Assembly: GCA_001704575.1 (NCBI GenBank) | Contig: MCAW01000003.1 | Location: forward strand, 199,886-263,885 | DNA: 64,000 nucleotides | Source: Methylophilales bacterium LSUCC0135 | GTDB lineage: Bacteria; Pseudomonadota; Gammaproteobacteria; Burkholderiales; Methylophilaceae | Reading direction: 5' to 3' | In this document: positions 34,087 to 44,280 of the stretch, piece after piece | How positions within the stretch are numbered: the stretch's first letter is position 1 | Layout: the number at the start of each line of letters is the position of its first letter | Made by a program: the position numbers and the translations under genes | Notes under the pieces: model-generated | The model's database searches: none | The model's input: the letters and a program-made list of their open reading frames with translations, nothing else | What the model was told of the DNA's origin: nothing

Positions 34087-36138
34087 ATGGCCAGTGCAGT
34101 GATCGTTACCTACCCAAACAGCAGATACCAGTTGAATCAGCCTTTCCCGCCGGCGGGCGATCAGCCGCAGGCGATAGAAAAGCTTGTAGAAGGCATCAAC
34201 CGTGGCATGAAATTCCAGACCTTGCTCGGCGTTACCGGCTCCGGCAAAACCTTCACGATGGCGAACGTGATTGCGCAGCTCGGCCGTCCGGCGATTGTCA
34301 TGGCACCCAACAAGACCCTGGCGGCGCAGCTTTACTCGGAATTCCGCGAATTCTTTCCCAACAATGCGGTGGAGTATTTTGTTTCCTATTACGATTACTA
34401 CCAACCCGAGGCGTATGTACCGTCACGCGATCTGTTCATTGAAAAAGACTCCAGCATCAACGAGCACATTGAGCAGATGCGGCTCTCCGCCACCAAGGCG
34501 TTGCTGGAACGCGAGGACAGCATCATCGTCGCAACGGTATCGGCGATTTACGGCATCGGCGACCCGGTCGATTACCACGGCATGGTACTGCATCTGACCC
34601 AGGGCGAGAAAATCAGCCAGCGCGATGTCATTCTGCGCCTGACCGGCATGCAGTACGATCGCAACGAGTTTGATTTCGACCGTGGCACTTTCCGCGTGCG
34701 CGGCGATGTCATCGACGTATTTCCGGCAGAAAACTCCGAAACCGCAATCCGCATTTCACTGTTCGATGACGAGGTAGAGACGCTGACTCTGTTCGACCCG
34801 CTCACCGGTCAGATTTTCAGCAAGATTCCGCGCTATACGATTTACCCCTCCAGCCATTACGTGACGCCGCGCGAAACCACCATCAAGGCGATGGAAAAGA
34901 TCAAGGCCGAGCTGCGGGAACGGGTCGATTTTTACATCAAGAACCAGAAGCTGGTCGAAGCCCAGCGCATCGAGCAGCGCACGCGCTTTGATCTTGAAAT
35001 GCTCAATGAAATCGGTTTCTGCAAGGGCATCGAGAATTATTCGCGCCATCTTTCCGGCCGCGCGCCGGGTGATCCGCCGCCGACGCTGATCGACTATCTG
35101 CCGAAAAATGCATTGATGATCATCGACGAAAGCCACGTAACCGTGCCGCAGATCGGCGGCATGTACAAGGGCGACCGCTCGCGCAAAGAGAATCTGGTCG
35201 ATTACGGTTTCCGTCTGCCGTCCGCCCTCGACAACCGGCCACTCAAGTTCGAGGAATTCGAGCGCATCATGCGCCAGTGCGTGTTCATTTCCGCCACACC
35301 GGCTGAATATGAGCGCACGCATCAGGAGCAGGTGGTCGAGATGATTGCGCGGCCGACCGGTCTGATCGACCCGGAAATCATCGTCAAGCCTGCCGATACC
35401 CAGGTGGATGATCTGCTGTCGGAAATCAGGCTGCGTGTTGCCAAAGGCGAACGCGTGCTGGCCACCACGCTGACCAAACGCATGGCGGAAGATCTGACCG
35501 ATTATCTTGCCGAGCATGGCGTGAAAGTGCGCTATCTGCACTCCGACATTGATACGGTCGAGCGGGTGGAAATCATCCGCGATCTGCGGCTGGGTGAATT
35601 CGATGTGCTGGTCGGCATCAATCTGCTGCGCGAGGGGCTGGATATTCCGGAAGTTTCACTGGTGGCGGTGCTGGATGCAGACAAGGAAGGCTTCCTGCGT
35701 TCCGAGCGTTCACTGATTCAGACGGCAGGCCGTGCGGCCCGTAATCTGAACGGGCAGGTGATTTTTTATGCCAACAACATGACGCGTTCGATGAAACTGG
35801 CGATTGACGAAACCGAGCGGCGCCGCAAGAAACAGATCACTTTCAACGAAGCCAACGGCATCGTGCCAAAAGGCGTCAGCAAACGTATCAAAGACATCAT
35901 CGACGGCGTTTACGACAAGGATGATGCTAAGCGCGAACGCAAGGCCGCACAGGATCAGGCCAGCTACGAAGCGCTGAGCGAGAAGCAGATTCTGAAGGAA
36001 ATGAAACGGCTGGAGAAGGCGATGCATGACAGCGCCAAGAATCTCGAGTTTGAAAAAGCGGCCGAATACCGCGATCAGTTGAAGAAATTGCGGGAGAAAT
36101 TCTACGGCGCAGAAGTGCCGGATGTCGCTGTCGATTGA
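34087..36138 (+). CDS. uvrB: Excinuclease ABC subunit B
   Basis: DNA-damage verification helicase of nucleotide excision repair; it receives DNA from UvrA and recruits UvrC. 683 residues from the ATG at 34087 (a TTG at 34084 is also possible). Walker [14 protein letters not shown] is near residue 46, the beta-hairpin [15 protein letters not shown] near 100, helicase motifs [36 protein letters not shown] and [15 protein letters not shown] follow, and the UvrC-binding UVR motif closes the protein ([19 protein letters not shown]). I see no convincing LexA box in the 140 bp upstream. Confidence 0.98.
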   Translation: MASAVIVTYPNSRYQLNQPFPPAGDQPQAIEKLVEGINRGMKFQTLLGVTGSGKTFTMANVIAQLGRPAIVMAPNKTLAAQLYSEFREFFPNNAVEYFVSYYDYYQPEAYVPSRDLFIEKDSSINEHIEQMRLSATKALLEREDSIIVATVSAIYGIGDPVDYHGMVLHLTQGEKISQRDVILRLTGMQYDRNEFDFDRGTFRVRGDVIDVFPAENSETAIRISLFDDEVETLTLFDPLTGQIFSKIPRYTIYPSSHYVTPRETTIKAMEKIKAELRERVDFYIKNQKLVEAQRIEQRTRFDLEMLNEIGFCKGIENYSRHLSGRAPGDPPPTLIDYLPKNALMIIDESHVTVPQIGGMYKGDRSRKENLVDYGFRLPSALDNRPLKFEEFERIMRQCVFISATPAEYERTHQEQVVEMIARPTGLIDPEIIVKPADTQVDDLLSEIRLRVAKGERVLATTLTKRMAEDLTDYLAEHGVKVRYLHSDIDTVERVEIIRDLRLGEFDVLVGINLLREGLDIPEVSLVAVLDADKEGFLRSERSLIQTAGRAARNLNGQVIFYANNMTRSMKLAIDETERRRKKQITFNEANGIVPKGVSKRIKDIIDGVYDKDDAKRERKAAQDQASYEALSEKQILKEMKRLEKAMHDSAKNLEFEKAAEYRDQLKKLREKFYGAEVPDVAVD

Positions 36139-36182
36139 ACTGAAGATATTTCGTCAATAGCCATCATCAGCGAGCGAGCATG

Positions 36183-36210
36183 AAAAAGCCCCGTATAACC
36201 GGGGCTTTTT
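36183..36210. terminator. Bidirectional terminator between uvrB and rne
   Basis: An 11-bp stem AAAAAGCCCCG / CGGGGCTTTTT with a 6-nt loop, placed between the two convergent genes and giving a U-run in both directions. Confidence 0.92.
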
Positions 36211-36252
36211 CATGGCTGCAAGGTATGGGCAGCTTACTGCTGCGCCTGCAGC

Positions 36253-38937
36253 TTATTTCTGGGTTTGCACAATCACCAGAGGTTCTTCCTGCTGCTGCTC
36301 TGCACCTTTCTGTTGCCATGCTGCAGGCTTGCGTGGTTTGCGCGGTGCGGCTGGTGCCGGTGCGGCCTCTACTTTGATGGCTTCACCCTTGGTTTCCACC
36401 AGTTGCAGGCCGCTGGCGGCAAGGTCGACCGGTTTTTCTTCAGCCGGCTTGCGGCGGCGCGGTGCACGCGCTTTCTTTTCGGCCTTGTCTACAGTCTCGG
36501 ATTCCGCTGGTTCTGCAGCAGGTGCTGCCGGTGCTTCAACAGGCGCTGCAGCTTCGGTTTTTTCCGCTCTGGCGGGCTTGGCCGGTTTCGTAGCTTCGGT
36601 TTTTTCCGTCACTATTTCAGGCTTGCTCTCAACGCTGGTTTCAACTGCTGCATCTGCTTTTTTCACTGCAGTTTCCGCGGCCGGTTTGACGCGCTCTGGC
36701 TCGGCTGCAACTTCAACCGCCTGAGCTGTTTTTACTTCAGCTACTGGCGCTGCTGCAGGTTCAACTGCAGGTGATGCAGATTTTTTCGCTTCAGTGTTTT
36801 CCTCAGCCAGTAACAGTTCAGTCTGCATTTTTTCCTGTGGCTGGGCGTTCTCACGCGCTGCAGCATCGTTGCGCTCTCCACGCGGGCCACGGTCACGGCG
36901 GCCGTTTCTGCCACGGCGGCCACGGCCCTCCGTAGCTGTTTCTGGCGTTGCCTGGGCCAGGATGGGCTTCTGTTCGACTTGTTGAGATGATGACTGACGC
37001 TCGGAAGACTGGCGATCGGCGGCCGGGCGCTCCTGCTGTGGGCGTTCTGCGCGCTGGGGCTGTTGCTGGCGTTGCGGTTGGCGGTTGCTGCGCTCACCTT
37101 GTGCTCCGCGTTCTTGCTGCCCTCCCTGACGCTCAGCGCCGGTGCGCTCAGCATTGCGGCCGCCGCGGTTGTTGCGACCGCGACGGTTGCCGCGCGCGCT
37201 TTCACGGCGCTCGGTAGTTTCTGCCTTGGCTGCGGTTTTCTCGCTGGTGAGCTTGCTCAGCCAACCGACGATACGGCTGATGAGGCTAGGCGCAGCGACT
37301 TCCCTGGCGGCGACAGGTCTGGATTCCGGTGCCGGCGATGCGGGCGTGATGCCCTTGACCGCAGCTTCAGCCTTGACCGGTTTCACTTCGCTGCCGGTTT
37401 TTACGGCTTCTTCTTCCGTCGGCAGTTCCACCATTTCATAGCTAGCGCGGGTGTTTTCTTCACTGACGTCATCGCTACGGACGCGGGTGATGCTGTAATT
37501 CGGCGTTTCCATGTGGATATTCGGAATCAGCACGACTTCAACACCCATGCGCTGTTCGATCTTGTGAATGTCGGCGCGCTTTTCGTTGAGCAGGAAAGTA
37601 GCGGCTTCTACCGGTAACTGCACCTGAATGATGGCGCTGTTTTCCTTCATTGCTTCTTCCTGCGTGATCCGCAGGATGTGCAGTGCGGTCGATTCGATAC
37701 CACGGATATGGCCGGTGCCGTGGCAACGCGGGCAGGGGATGTGGTTGGATTCGCCGAGGCTGGGGCGCAGACGCTGGCGCGACAGTTCGAGCAGGCCGAA
37801 ACGGGATATCTTGCCGGTCTGCACGCGGGCGCGGTCGTAATGCAGGGCATCGCGCAGGCGGTTTTCCACCTCACGCTGGTTGCGCTGGCTTTCCATGTCG
37901 ATAAAGTCGATCACGACCAGGCCGCCGAGATCGCGCAGGCGCAGTTGGCGGGCGACTTCTTCGGCGGCTTCGAGGTTGGTATTGAACGCGGTTTGTTCGA
38001 TATCCGCGCCCTTGGTCGAGCGGCCGGAGTTGACGTCGATTGATACCAGCGCTTCGGTGTGGTCGATGATGATGGCGCCGCCGGAAGGCAGACGCACTTC
38101 GCGCGAAAACGCGGTTTCGATCTGGTGTTCGATCTGAAAGCGTGAGAACAGCGGAATTTCATCCTGGTACAGCTTTACGCGTGCGACGTTGCCGGGCATG
38201 ACGTGATTCATGAACTGTACGGCTTGCTCGTGGATATCCGGCGTGTCGATCAGGATTTCGCCGATATCTGGCTGGAAGTAGTCGCGGATGGCGCGAATCA
38301 CCAGGCTGCCTTCCTGATAAATGAGGAAAGCGCCGGATTGTATGGTTGAAGCGCCTTCGATCGCTGTCCACAGTTGTAGCAGATAGTTCAGGTCCCACTG
38401 CAGTTCTTCCAGGCTGCGGCCTATACCGGCGGTGCGGGCGATGATGCTCATGCCGTTGGGCACTTCCATCTGTGCCATAGTGTCGCGCAGCTCGTTGCGG
38501 TCTTCCCCTTCGATACGGCGGGAAACGCCGCCGCCACGAGGGTTGTTCGGCATCAGTACCAGATAGCGGCCAGCCAGCGAGATGAAGGTGGTGAGGGCAG
38601 CGCCCTTGTTGCCGCGTTCGTCCTTGTCGACCTGAACGATCAGTTCCTGACCTTCTTTCAGCACGTCCTGGATGCGGGCGCGGCCACCTTCGGCATCATT
38701 GAGGAAATAGCTGCGTGCGACTTCCTTGAACGGCAGAAAGCCGTGTCTGTCGGTGCCGTAATTGACGAATGCAGCTTCCAGGGATGGTTCGATGCGGGTA
38801 ATGACACCCTTGTAGATATTGCTTTTGCGCTGTTCCTTGCCGGCGGTTTCAATATCAAGATCGATCAGCTTCTGCCCATCGACGATCGCGACGCGCAGTT
38901 CTTCTGACTGCGTCGCATTGAATAACATGCGTTTCAT
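36253..38937 (-). CDS. rne: Ribonuclease E
   Basis: Essential endoribonuclease and scaffold of the RNA degradosome, 894 residues from the ATG at 38937 (MKRMLFNATQ is the conserved start; the frame extends 19 codons further without support). S1 RNA-binding domain about 37-118 (SNIYKGVITRIEPSLEAAF), 5' sensor/RNase H-like region, and DNase I-like catalytic domain with IDVNSGRSTKG (Asp near 303). The zinc link CPRCHGTGHI lies near 404. The C-terminal 350 residues are a disordered Arg/Gln/Ala/Glu/Lys-rich scaffold with RGRRGRNGRRDRG RNA-binding patches. The last residues EPLVIVQTQK form a conserved microdomain. A long structured 5' leader precedes it. Confidence 0.97.
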   Translation of the reverse strand: MKRMLFNATQSEELRVAIVDGQKLIDLDIETAGKEQRKSNIYKGVITRIEPSLEAAFVNYGTDRHGFLPFKEVARSYFLNDAEGGRARIQDVLKEGQELIVQVDKDERGNKGAALTTFISLAGRYLVLMPNNPRGGGVSRRIEGEDRNELRDTMAQMEVPNGMSIIARTAGIGRSLEELQWDLNYLLQLWTAIEGASTIQSGAFLIYQEGSLVIRAIRDYFQPDIGEILIDTPDIHEQAVQFMNHVMPGNVARVKLYQDEIPLFSRFQIEHQIETAFSREVRLPSGGAIIIDHTEALVSIDVNSGRSTKGADIEQTAFNTNLEAAEEVARQLRLRDLGGLVVIDFIDMESQRNQREVENRLRDALHYDRARVQTGKISRFGLLELSRQRLRPSLGESNHIPCPRCHGTGHIRGIESTALHILRITQEEAMKENSAIIQVQLPVEAATFLLNEKRADIHKIEQRMGVEVVLIPNIHMETPNYSITRVRSDDVSEENTRASYEMVELPTEEEAVKTGSEVKPVKAEAAVKGITPASPAPESRPVAAREVAAPSLISRIVGWLSKLTSEKTAAKAETTERRESARGNRRGRNNRGGRNAERTGAERQGGQQERGAQGERSNRQPQRQQQPQRAERPQQERPAADRQSSERQSSSQQVEQKPILAQATPETATEGRGRRGRNGRRDRGPRGERNDAAARENAQPQEKMQTELLLAEENTEAKKSASPAVEPAAAPVAEVKTAQAVEVAAEPERVKPAAETAVKKADAAVETSVESKPEIVTEKTEATKPAKPARAEKTEAAAPVEAPAAPAAEPAESETVDKAEKKARAPRRRKPAEEKPVDLAASGLQLVETKGEAIKVEAAPAPAAPRKPRKPAAWQQKGAEQQQEEPLVIVQTQK

Positions 38938-39540
38938 TGTGTTGACTCCCGCGCTCACGGCGGGCAAATGAAGCAGCCTGCTGGCAGCAGGCAAGGGCGG
39001 CTGGAATTCTGACTGTTGGGTTCAGAAATCAAATTTCAGGCGGTGTCCGGACGTTATGCGGGCACTGCAGCTAGCACGAGCAGTCGCGTGTAAGCGGTGC
39101 TACACGCAGAAGCGCTGTTGACTAACACATGGCCTTCAAGGCCGGATTCCGCGATTCTGTACACACTCACAAGGGAGGTCGCTGGAAAGTGTCCGTTATC
39201 GGTATCGGGTAACGGATTGAAGTGGTTAACGAAATATCTCGCAAACGGTCAGTGGTTAATCTCTATGCGTGGGTTCTGTTTAAAACTGTTTCTCGGCTAA
39301 GCCGACAATATCGGCTAAAATTCATTGTTCCAGCTAACTCTTGCTGCGTATTGCACAGGCAACATCATTTGCAGTGACTAGAGCGCATTAAATTTGTGAC
39401 AAATTCGCTACTTGTTTTATTTGGCGAGCGAGTTAACCAAGGTGTTTGTTAGGTATTCCGGCTGAGCGCCTTGGCGGTCGAACCGGAAATCTGCGCAATT
39501 GATTCAAATATTTTTCAAAAGCAAACGTAGTATAGGCGAG
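38938..39540. promoter_or_regulatory. 600-bp divergent rne/rluC control region
   Basis: No gene was found here. The rne side contains successive hairpins: CCCGC/GCGGG (about 38949-38966), GCCTGCT GGC AGCAGGC (about 38976-38992), and CGTGTA/TACACG (about 39086-39105). They fit a long autoregulatory rne 5' leader like the 361-nt one of E. coli. On the rluC side there are A+T-rich stretches (39380-39420) and a pair of TCGGCTAA sequences (39292-39318). The divergent rne-rluC order is shared with E. coli. Confidence 0.6.
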
Positions 39541-40551
39541 ATGACCAATATAAGCAAAGCAAGTATTCATAAATCAAGTCAGCCACTTGCGGACAATAGA
39601 TCAAGTGTGACGTTGCAAACCGTGGACGAAGGCAGCGCAGGGCAGCGCATCGATAATTTTCTCGCCAAAATACTCAAGGGTGTTCCCAAAAGTCACATCT
39701 ACCGGATATTGCGCAGCGGCGAAGTGCGCGTCAACAGCAAGCGTGTCGATGCCAGTTACAAGCTGCTGATGAACGACGTGGTTCGCGTGCCACCGGTGCG
39801 TATGGCCGAAAAACCCGCAGCCGGCGGGAATCCACCGGCAGTAACGGCACGCTTCGACAAAAGCATTCTGTTCGAGGACGACGCCATGCTGGTCATTGAT
39901 AAACCGGCCGGTTTTGCCGTGCACGGCGGCAGCGGTATCAGCCGCGGCGTCATCGAACAGTTGCGTCTGGAGCGGCCCCATGCAAAATTTCTCGAACTGG
40001 TGCACCGGCTTGATCGCGAGACTTCCGGCATTCTGATGCTGGCAAAGAAACGCGCCGCTCTGGTGCAGCTGCACGAAGCGATCAGAAACAATCAGACCGA
40101 CAAGCGCTACCTGATGCTGGTGCATGGCGACTGGCAGGAGAAGAAAAAGCGCGTCATCCTGCCGCTGCACAAATACGTGCTGCCGAGCGGCGAGCGCCGG
40201 GTAGCCGTGCAGGAGGACGGGCAGCCGTCCGAGACAGTGTTCTTTCTCCGCAAGCGCTATGGCGAATTCAGCCTGCTGGAAGCGCAGCTGGTTACCGGTC
40301 GCACGCATCAGCTGCGCGTGCAGCTCGCGCACCTTGGCTTTCCCATTGCCGGTGACGACAAATATGGCGATTTCAATGTCAACAAAGCCATGCAGAAACG
40401 TGGCTTGAAGCGCATGTTCCTGCATTCGGCCGAGACCTCTTTGCGGCACCCGCTTAGCGGTGAAAAGCTCAAATTCATCGCGCCATTGCCGGCTGAGCTG
40501 GAACGTTTCCTCAAGCAACTGGAGTCGGCGCAACATGCCCAAACAGTTTGA
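39541..40551 (+). CDS. rluC: 23S rRNA pseudouridine synthase RluC
   Basis: Makes pseudouridine at 23S rRNA positions 955, 2504 and 2580 in E. coli. 336 residues from the ATG at 39541, where MTNISK follows AGGCGAG; the frame opens 42 bp earlier without support. An N-terminal S4 RNA-binding domain (about 30-90: IDNFLAKILKGVPKSHIYRI) is followed by the RluA-type catalytic domain with HRLDRETSGILMLAK, in which the Asp is catalytic. VTGRTHQLRVQLAHLGFPI and KRMFLHSAETSL complete the family pattern. The next gene starts inside its 3' end, so it is the first gene of the rluC-gph-Rieske-sppA operon. Confidence 0.96.
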   Translation: MTNISKASIHKSSQPLADNRSSVTLQTVDEGSAGQRIDNFLAKILKGVPKSHIYRILRSGEVRVNSKRVDASYKLLMNDVVRVPPVRMAEKPAAGGNPPAVTARFDKSILFEDDAMLVIDKPAGFAVHGGSGISRGVIEQLRLERPHAKFLELVHRLDRETSGILMLAKKRAALVQLHEAIRNNQTDKRYLMLVHGDWQEKKKRVILPLHKYVLPSGERRVAVQEDGQPSETVFFLRKRYGEFSLLEAQLVTGRTHQLRVQLAHLGFPIAGDDKYGDFNVNKAMQKRGLKRMFLHSAETSLRHPLSGEKLKFIAPLPAELERFLKQLESAQHAQTV

Positions 40552-41191
40552 CCTGATCGTATTCGACTGGGACGGCACACTGGCCGATTCGACCCGGATG
40601 ATCGTCGATTGCATGCGCAAGGCCAGCGCGGAGGCAGGTTTGCCGGTGCCGGAGCCGGCCGCTGCGAGCCATATCATCGGCCTCGGACTGGCGGAAGCGG
40701 TGCACACCCTGTTCGGTGAGCTGGCACCGGCCCGGTATCAGCAACTGGTTGCCCGCTACCGCTATCACTATTACGCGCAGGACGAAGACACGCCGCTGTT
40801 CGATGGCGTGATCGAGACCATGGAGCATCTGACCGATGCCGGTTTCATGCTTGCAGTGGCGACCGGCAAGGGCCGCAACGGACTGAACAAATCCCTGCAA
40901 CGTAGCGGCATGTCAAGGTTCATGCACGCATCGCGCTGTGTCGATGAGTGTTTTTCCAAACCGCATCCGCAGATGCTGCTGGAACTGATGGATGAGCTGA
41001 GTGCAGTGCCTGAGCGGACACTGATGATCGGCGATACCAGCTTTGATCTGCAGATGGCCACGAACGCAGGCGTGGCGAGTCTTGCTGTGACCTATGGCGC
41101 GCACCCGCAGGCGGAACTGGCCAGACATCAGCCGCTCGCCTGTTTCGACCGTTTCGATGCGCTCAAGGACTGGTTGCAGCAACATGCCTGA
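40535..41191 (+). CDS. HAD phosphatase, phosphoglycolate phosphatase-like
   Basis: 218 residues from the ATG at 40535, overlapping rluC by 17 bp. Motif I VFDWDGTLADST (8-19), cap with FDGVIETMEHLTDAG, motif II VATGKGRNG, Lys of motif III in FSKPHPQML and motif IV LMIGDTSFDLQMATNAG. The Gph branch dephosphorylates 2-phosphoglycolate; other small phosphates are possible. Coupled to the Rieske gene, which starts 8 bp before its stop. Confidence 0.9.
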   Translation: MPKQFDLIVFDWDGTLADSTRMIVDCMRKASAEAGLPVPEPAAASHIIGLGLAEAVHTLFGELAPARYQQLVARYRYHYYAQDEDTPLFDGVIETMEHLTDAGFMLAVATGKGRNGLNKSLQRSGMSRFMHASRCVDECFSKPHPQMLLELMDELSAVPERTLMIGDTSFDLQMATNAGVASLAVTYGAHPQAELARHQPLACFDRFDALKDWLQQHA

Positions 41192-41531
41192 ACGCATGCG
41201 TGTCATCTGCCGCAGCGAGGATGTGCAGGAGCGCGGTCCCGGATTCCGCTTCGCACTTCCGGAACTGGGCGAACGTACCACCGGCTTTGTCGTACGCTAC
41301 AATGGCCAGGTGCAGGCTTATGTGAACCGTTGCGCGCATGTGCCGGTCGAGCTGGACTGGAACGAAGGTGATTTTTTCGATGTCAGCGGGGAATATCTGA
41401 TTTGCGCCACACATGGTGCGCATTACCAGCCGCAGACCGGATATTGTGTGATGGGGCCGTGCTCCGGCAAGTCGCTGATAAAAATCAGGACGCTGGAACG
41501 CGATCACGAGATTTTGATACAACTGGATTAG
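41184..41531 (+). CDS. Rieske [2Fe-2S] domain protein
   Basis: 115 residues, one Rieske fold. The cluster ligands are C-x-H in NRCAHVPVE and C-x-x-H in LICATHGAHY, followed by GYCVMGPCSGKSL. It resembles the small subunit-like ferredoxins of dioxygenases more than the bc1 subunit (no membrane helix). The ATG at 41184 overlaps the phosphatase gene; 41196 is an alternative start. The same position between a HAD phosphatase and sppA recurs in betaproteobacteria, but its partner protein is not known to me. Confidence 0.9.
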   Translation: MPERMRVICRSEDVQERGPGFRFALPELGERTTGFVVRYNGQVQAYVNRCAHVPVELDWNEGDFFDVSGEYLICATHGAHYQPQTGYCVMGPCSGKSLIKIRTLERDHEILIQLD

Positions 41532-41543
41532 GAACCAATACAT

Positions 41544-42485
41544 ATGTCGGATTCGCCACAGGACAATCCCAACTGGGAGCGGCAAACCATAGAAAAACTG
41601 GCATTCTCTGCGCTCGCTGAACAGAAACGCGCACGCCGCTGGAGCATTTTCTTCAAGTCGCTGACCTTTCTTTATCTGTTCGTTCTGCTTTTTATCGCGC
41701 TGGACTGGGTGGGCGAGGGCGCTGCATCCAGCCTTGATCACACCGCGCTGGTCGATATTCAGGGCGTGATCGGCAGCGGAGAAGAGGCGAGTGCGGATGC
41801 GATCATTTCCAGCCTGCAGGCTGCTTTTGAAAACAAGCGTACCAAAGGGCTGATTCTGCGCATCAATAGCCCGGGCGGCAGCCCGGTGCAGGCGGGCATC
41901 ATCAACGATGAGATCAAACGCCTGCGCCAATTGAACCCGGAGGTGCCTGTCTATGCTGTGGTTGAGGATATCTGCGCTTCCGGCGGTTACTACATCGCGG
42001 CAGCTGCCGATCGCATCTATGTCGACAAAGCCAGTATCGTCGGTTCCATAGGCGTGCTGATGGATGGCTTCGGCTTTACCGGCACCATGGAAAAGCTCGG
42101 TGTCGAACGCAGGCTGCTGACCGCAGGTGAGAACAAGGCGCTGCTCGACCCATTTTCACCGGTCAATGAGCAACACCAGAAATATGCCCAGACCCTGCTG
42201 GAAGAAGTGCATCAGCAGTTTATTGATATCGTGCGCGAAGGCCGCGGCGACCGTCTGAAAGAAACTTCGGAGACTTTCAGCGGCCTGTTCTGGAGCGGCG
42301 AGACCAGCATCAAAATGGGACTGGCAGATGGCTTCGGCAGCTCGGAATATGTGGCACGCGAAGTGATCAAGCAGGAGAGAATCGTTGACTTCACCCTGCG
42401 TGAGGATTTTGCCTCGCGTTTTGCCAAGCGCCTCGGCGCTTCCGTTGCCCAGCAGATATCCCTCAGTGGCCTGCGTTTGCAGTAA
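41544..42485 (+). CDS. sppA: S49 signal peptide peptidase (SppA/SohB family)
   Basis: Inner-membrane serine protease that degrades cleaved signal peptides. 313 residues. One membrane helix (about 38-58) places the catalytic domain in the periplasm. Catalytic Ser lies in EDICASGGYYIAAAADRI (about 148); the Lys of the Ser-Lys dyad is expected in ENKALLDPFSPVNEQHQ (about 195). LILRINSPGGSPVQAG and IVGSIGVLMDGFGF are family markers. It is the short one-domain form. Last gene of the rluC operon, followed by a strong terminator. Confidence 0.93.
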   Translation: MSDSPQDNPNWERQTIEKLAFSALAEQKRARRWSIFFKSLTFLYLFVLLFIALDWVGEGAASSLDHTALVDIQGVIGSGEEASADAIISSLQAAFENKRTKGLILRINSPGGSPVQAGIINDEIKRLRQLNPEVPVYAVVEDICASGGYYIAAAADRIYVDKASIVGSIGVLMDGFGFTGTMEKLGVERRLLTAGENKALLDPFSPVNEQHQKYAQTLLEEVHQQFIDIVREGRGDRLKETSETFSGLFWSGETSIKMGLADGFGSSEYVAREVIKQERIVDFTLREDFASRFAKRLGASVAQQISLSGLRLQ

Positions 42486-42500
42486 GGCTGTAAACCCGGA

Positions 42501-42536
42501 AAAAAGCCCTGAAGACATCCGCCTTCAGGGCTTTTT
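42501..42536. terminator. Bidirectional terminator between sppA and pgi
   Basis: A 9-bp GC stem AGCCCTGAAG / CTTCAGGGCT with A5 and T5 extensions and an 8-nt loop, between two convergent genes. Confidence 0.92.
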
Positions 42537-42565
42537 GTTTGGCTTTAGTGTTTAAAGCTGTTTGT

Positions 42566-44218
42566 TTATGAGTGCGAATGTACGTGGTTGATCAGTCCGT
42601 TGGTCGAGCTGTCGAAATCAGTGACTTCCGATTCGGCCAGCAACTGCGGCAAAATGCCCTGCGCCAATTGTTTGCCGAACTCCACGCCCCACTGGTCGAA
42701 GGAGTTGATGTGCCAGATGATGCCCTGCACGAAAATCTTGTGTTCATACAGTGCGATCAATTTGCCCAGCGTTTTCGGCGTCAGCTTTTCGAACAGGATA
42801 CTGTTGGTCGGACGGTTGCCGCCGAACACGCGATGCGGCAATAGCGCACGGATTTCTTCGTCCGGCAGGCCTTGCGTTTCAAGCTCGTGTTTGACTTCGA
42901 GCGCAGTTTTACCCTGCATCAGCGCCTTGGTTTGCGCAAACATGTTGGCCATCAGAATCTTGTGGTGTTCGTCACCGTTGGTGCCGATTACGTGGTGGCT
43001 CTTGCGCGGCATCAGAAAATCGCAGGGAATCAACTTGTTGCCCTGGTGAATCAGCTGGTAAAAGGCATGCTGGCCGTTGGTGCCGACGTCGCCCCAGATG
43101 ATCGGACCGCTGCTGTAATTGATTTTCTTGCCGTCGCGGTCGACGAATTTACCGTTGCTTTCCATGTCGGCTTGCTGCAGGTAGGCGGTAAAGCGCGACA
43201 TGCTTTGGTCATAGGGCAGGATGGCATGGGTTTCGGCATTGAAGAAGTTGTTGTACCAGACGCCGAGCAGGCCCATGATCACCGGCATGTTCTTTTCCAG
43301 CGGCGCAGAGCGGAAGTGCTGGTCCATTTCGTGACCGCCGGCCAGCAGTTCCTCAAAGTTGTCCATGCCGATGTAGAGTGCGATGGAGAGCCCGATCGCC
43401 GACCAAAGCGAATAACGGCCGCCGACCCAGTCCCAGAATTCGAACATGTTGGCCGTGTCGATGCCGAACTCCTTGACTGCCTTGGCGTTGGTGGAGAGCG
43501 CGACGAAGTGCATGGCTACATCTTCAGGCTTGCTGGCACGTTCGAGGAACCATGCGCGCGCCGAGCGGGCATTGGTCATGGTCTCCTGGGTGGTAAACGT
43601 CTTGGAGGCAACGATGAACAGCGTGGTTTCGGGATTGCATTTCTCCAGCGTGGTGGCCAGATTGGTGCCATCGATGTTGGCAACAAAGTGCGGTGTGATG
43701 CCGGCGGAGCCATAGGGTGCCAGTGCAGTGCAGGCCATCATCGGGCCGAGGTCGGAGCCGCCGATACCGATGTTGACCACGTCGGTAATCTTCTTGCCGG
43801 TAAAACCTTTCCAGCGGCCTTCGCGTACGCGGTCGGTGAAATCGCGCATTTGCGCCAGCACGCGGTTGACCTCTGGCATGACATCCTTGCCATCCACATA
43901 TACTGGTGTGTTGCTGCGATTGCGCAACGCCGTGTGCAATACGGCGCGGTGTTCGGAGAAATTGATTTTTTCGCCGTTGAACATGCGTTCGCGCATGTCT
44001 TCCAGATTCATCTGCCGCGCCAGCTCAAACAATAGCTGCAGGGTTTTGTCGGTGACGCGGTTCTTGGAGTAATCGAGCAGCAGATCACCCAGTTGCAGGG
44101 AGTATTTCTGAAAGCGATCCGGCTCCTTGTCAAATAAATCCCGCATGTGCAGCGGGAATATTTCTTTTTGATGCTCAGCAAGCGTTTGCCAAATCGGGAA
44201 ATTGGTCGGGTTTGTCAT
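42566..44218 (-). CDS. pgi: Glucose-6-phosphate isomerase
   Basis: Interconverts glucose 6-phosphate and fructose 6-phosphate in the cytoplasm. 550 residues, the proteobacterial length. Motifs: [16 protein letters not shown] (about 148-163), [20 protein letters not shown] (about 265), [18 protein letters not shown] with the catalytic region near 380, and [15 protein letters not shown] (about 505) with the Lys. Transcribed 62 bp after glgB on the same strand, so the two probably share a transcript that links hexose phosphate to glucan storage. Confidence 0.98.
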   Translation of the reverse strand: MTNPTNFPIWQTLAEHQKEIFPLHMRDLFDKEPDRFQKYSLQLGDLLLDYSKNRVTDKTLQLLFELARQMNLEDMRERMFNGEKINFSEHRAVLHTALRNRSNTPVYVDGKDVMPEVNRVLAQMRDFTDRVREGRWKGFTGKKITDVVNIGIGGSDLGPMMACTALAPYGSAGITPHFVANIDGTNLATTLEKCNPETTLFIVASKTFTTQETMTNARSARAWFLERASKPEDVAMHFVALSTNAKAVKEFGIDTANMFEFWDWVGGRYSLWSAIGLSIALYIGMDNFEELLAGGHEMDQHFRSAPLEKNMPVIMGLLGVWYNNFFNAETHAILPYDQSMSRFTAYLQQADMESNGKFVDRDGKKINYSSGPIIWGDVGTNGQHAFYQLIHQGNKLIPCDFLMPRKSHHVIGTNGDEHHKILMANMFAQTKALMQGKTALEVKHELETQGLPDEEIRALLPHRVFGGNRPTNSILFEKLTPKTLGKLIALYEHKIFVQGIIWHINSFDQWGVEFGKQLAQGILPQLLAESEVTDFDSSTNGLINHVHSHS

Positions 44219-44280
44219 CGAATGTATGTGTGTAGGATTATTTAATTGATTTTTTTGCTGAATATTTTTCCGGACGGCAA

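Noticed and set aside
42872..44035. 387-codon plus-strand frame
   Set aside because: Shadow of pgi in G+C-rich codons; no ribosome site or motif.
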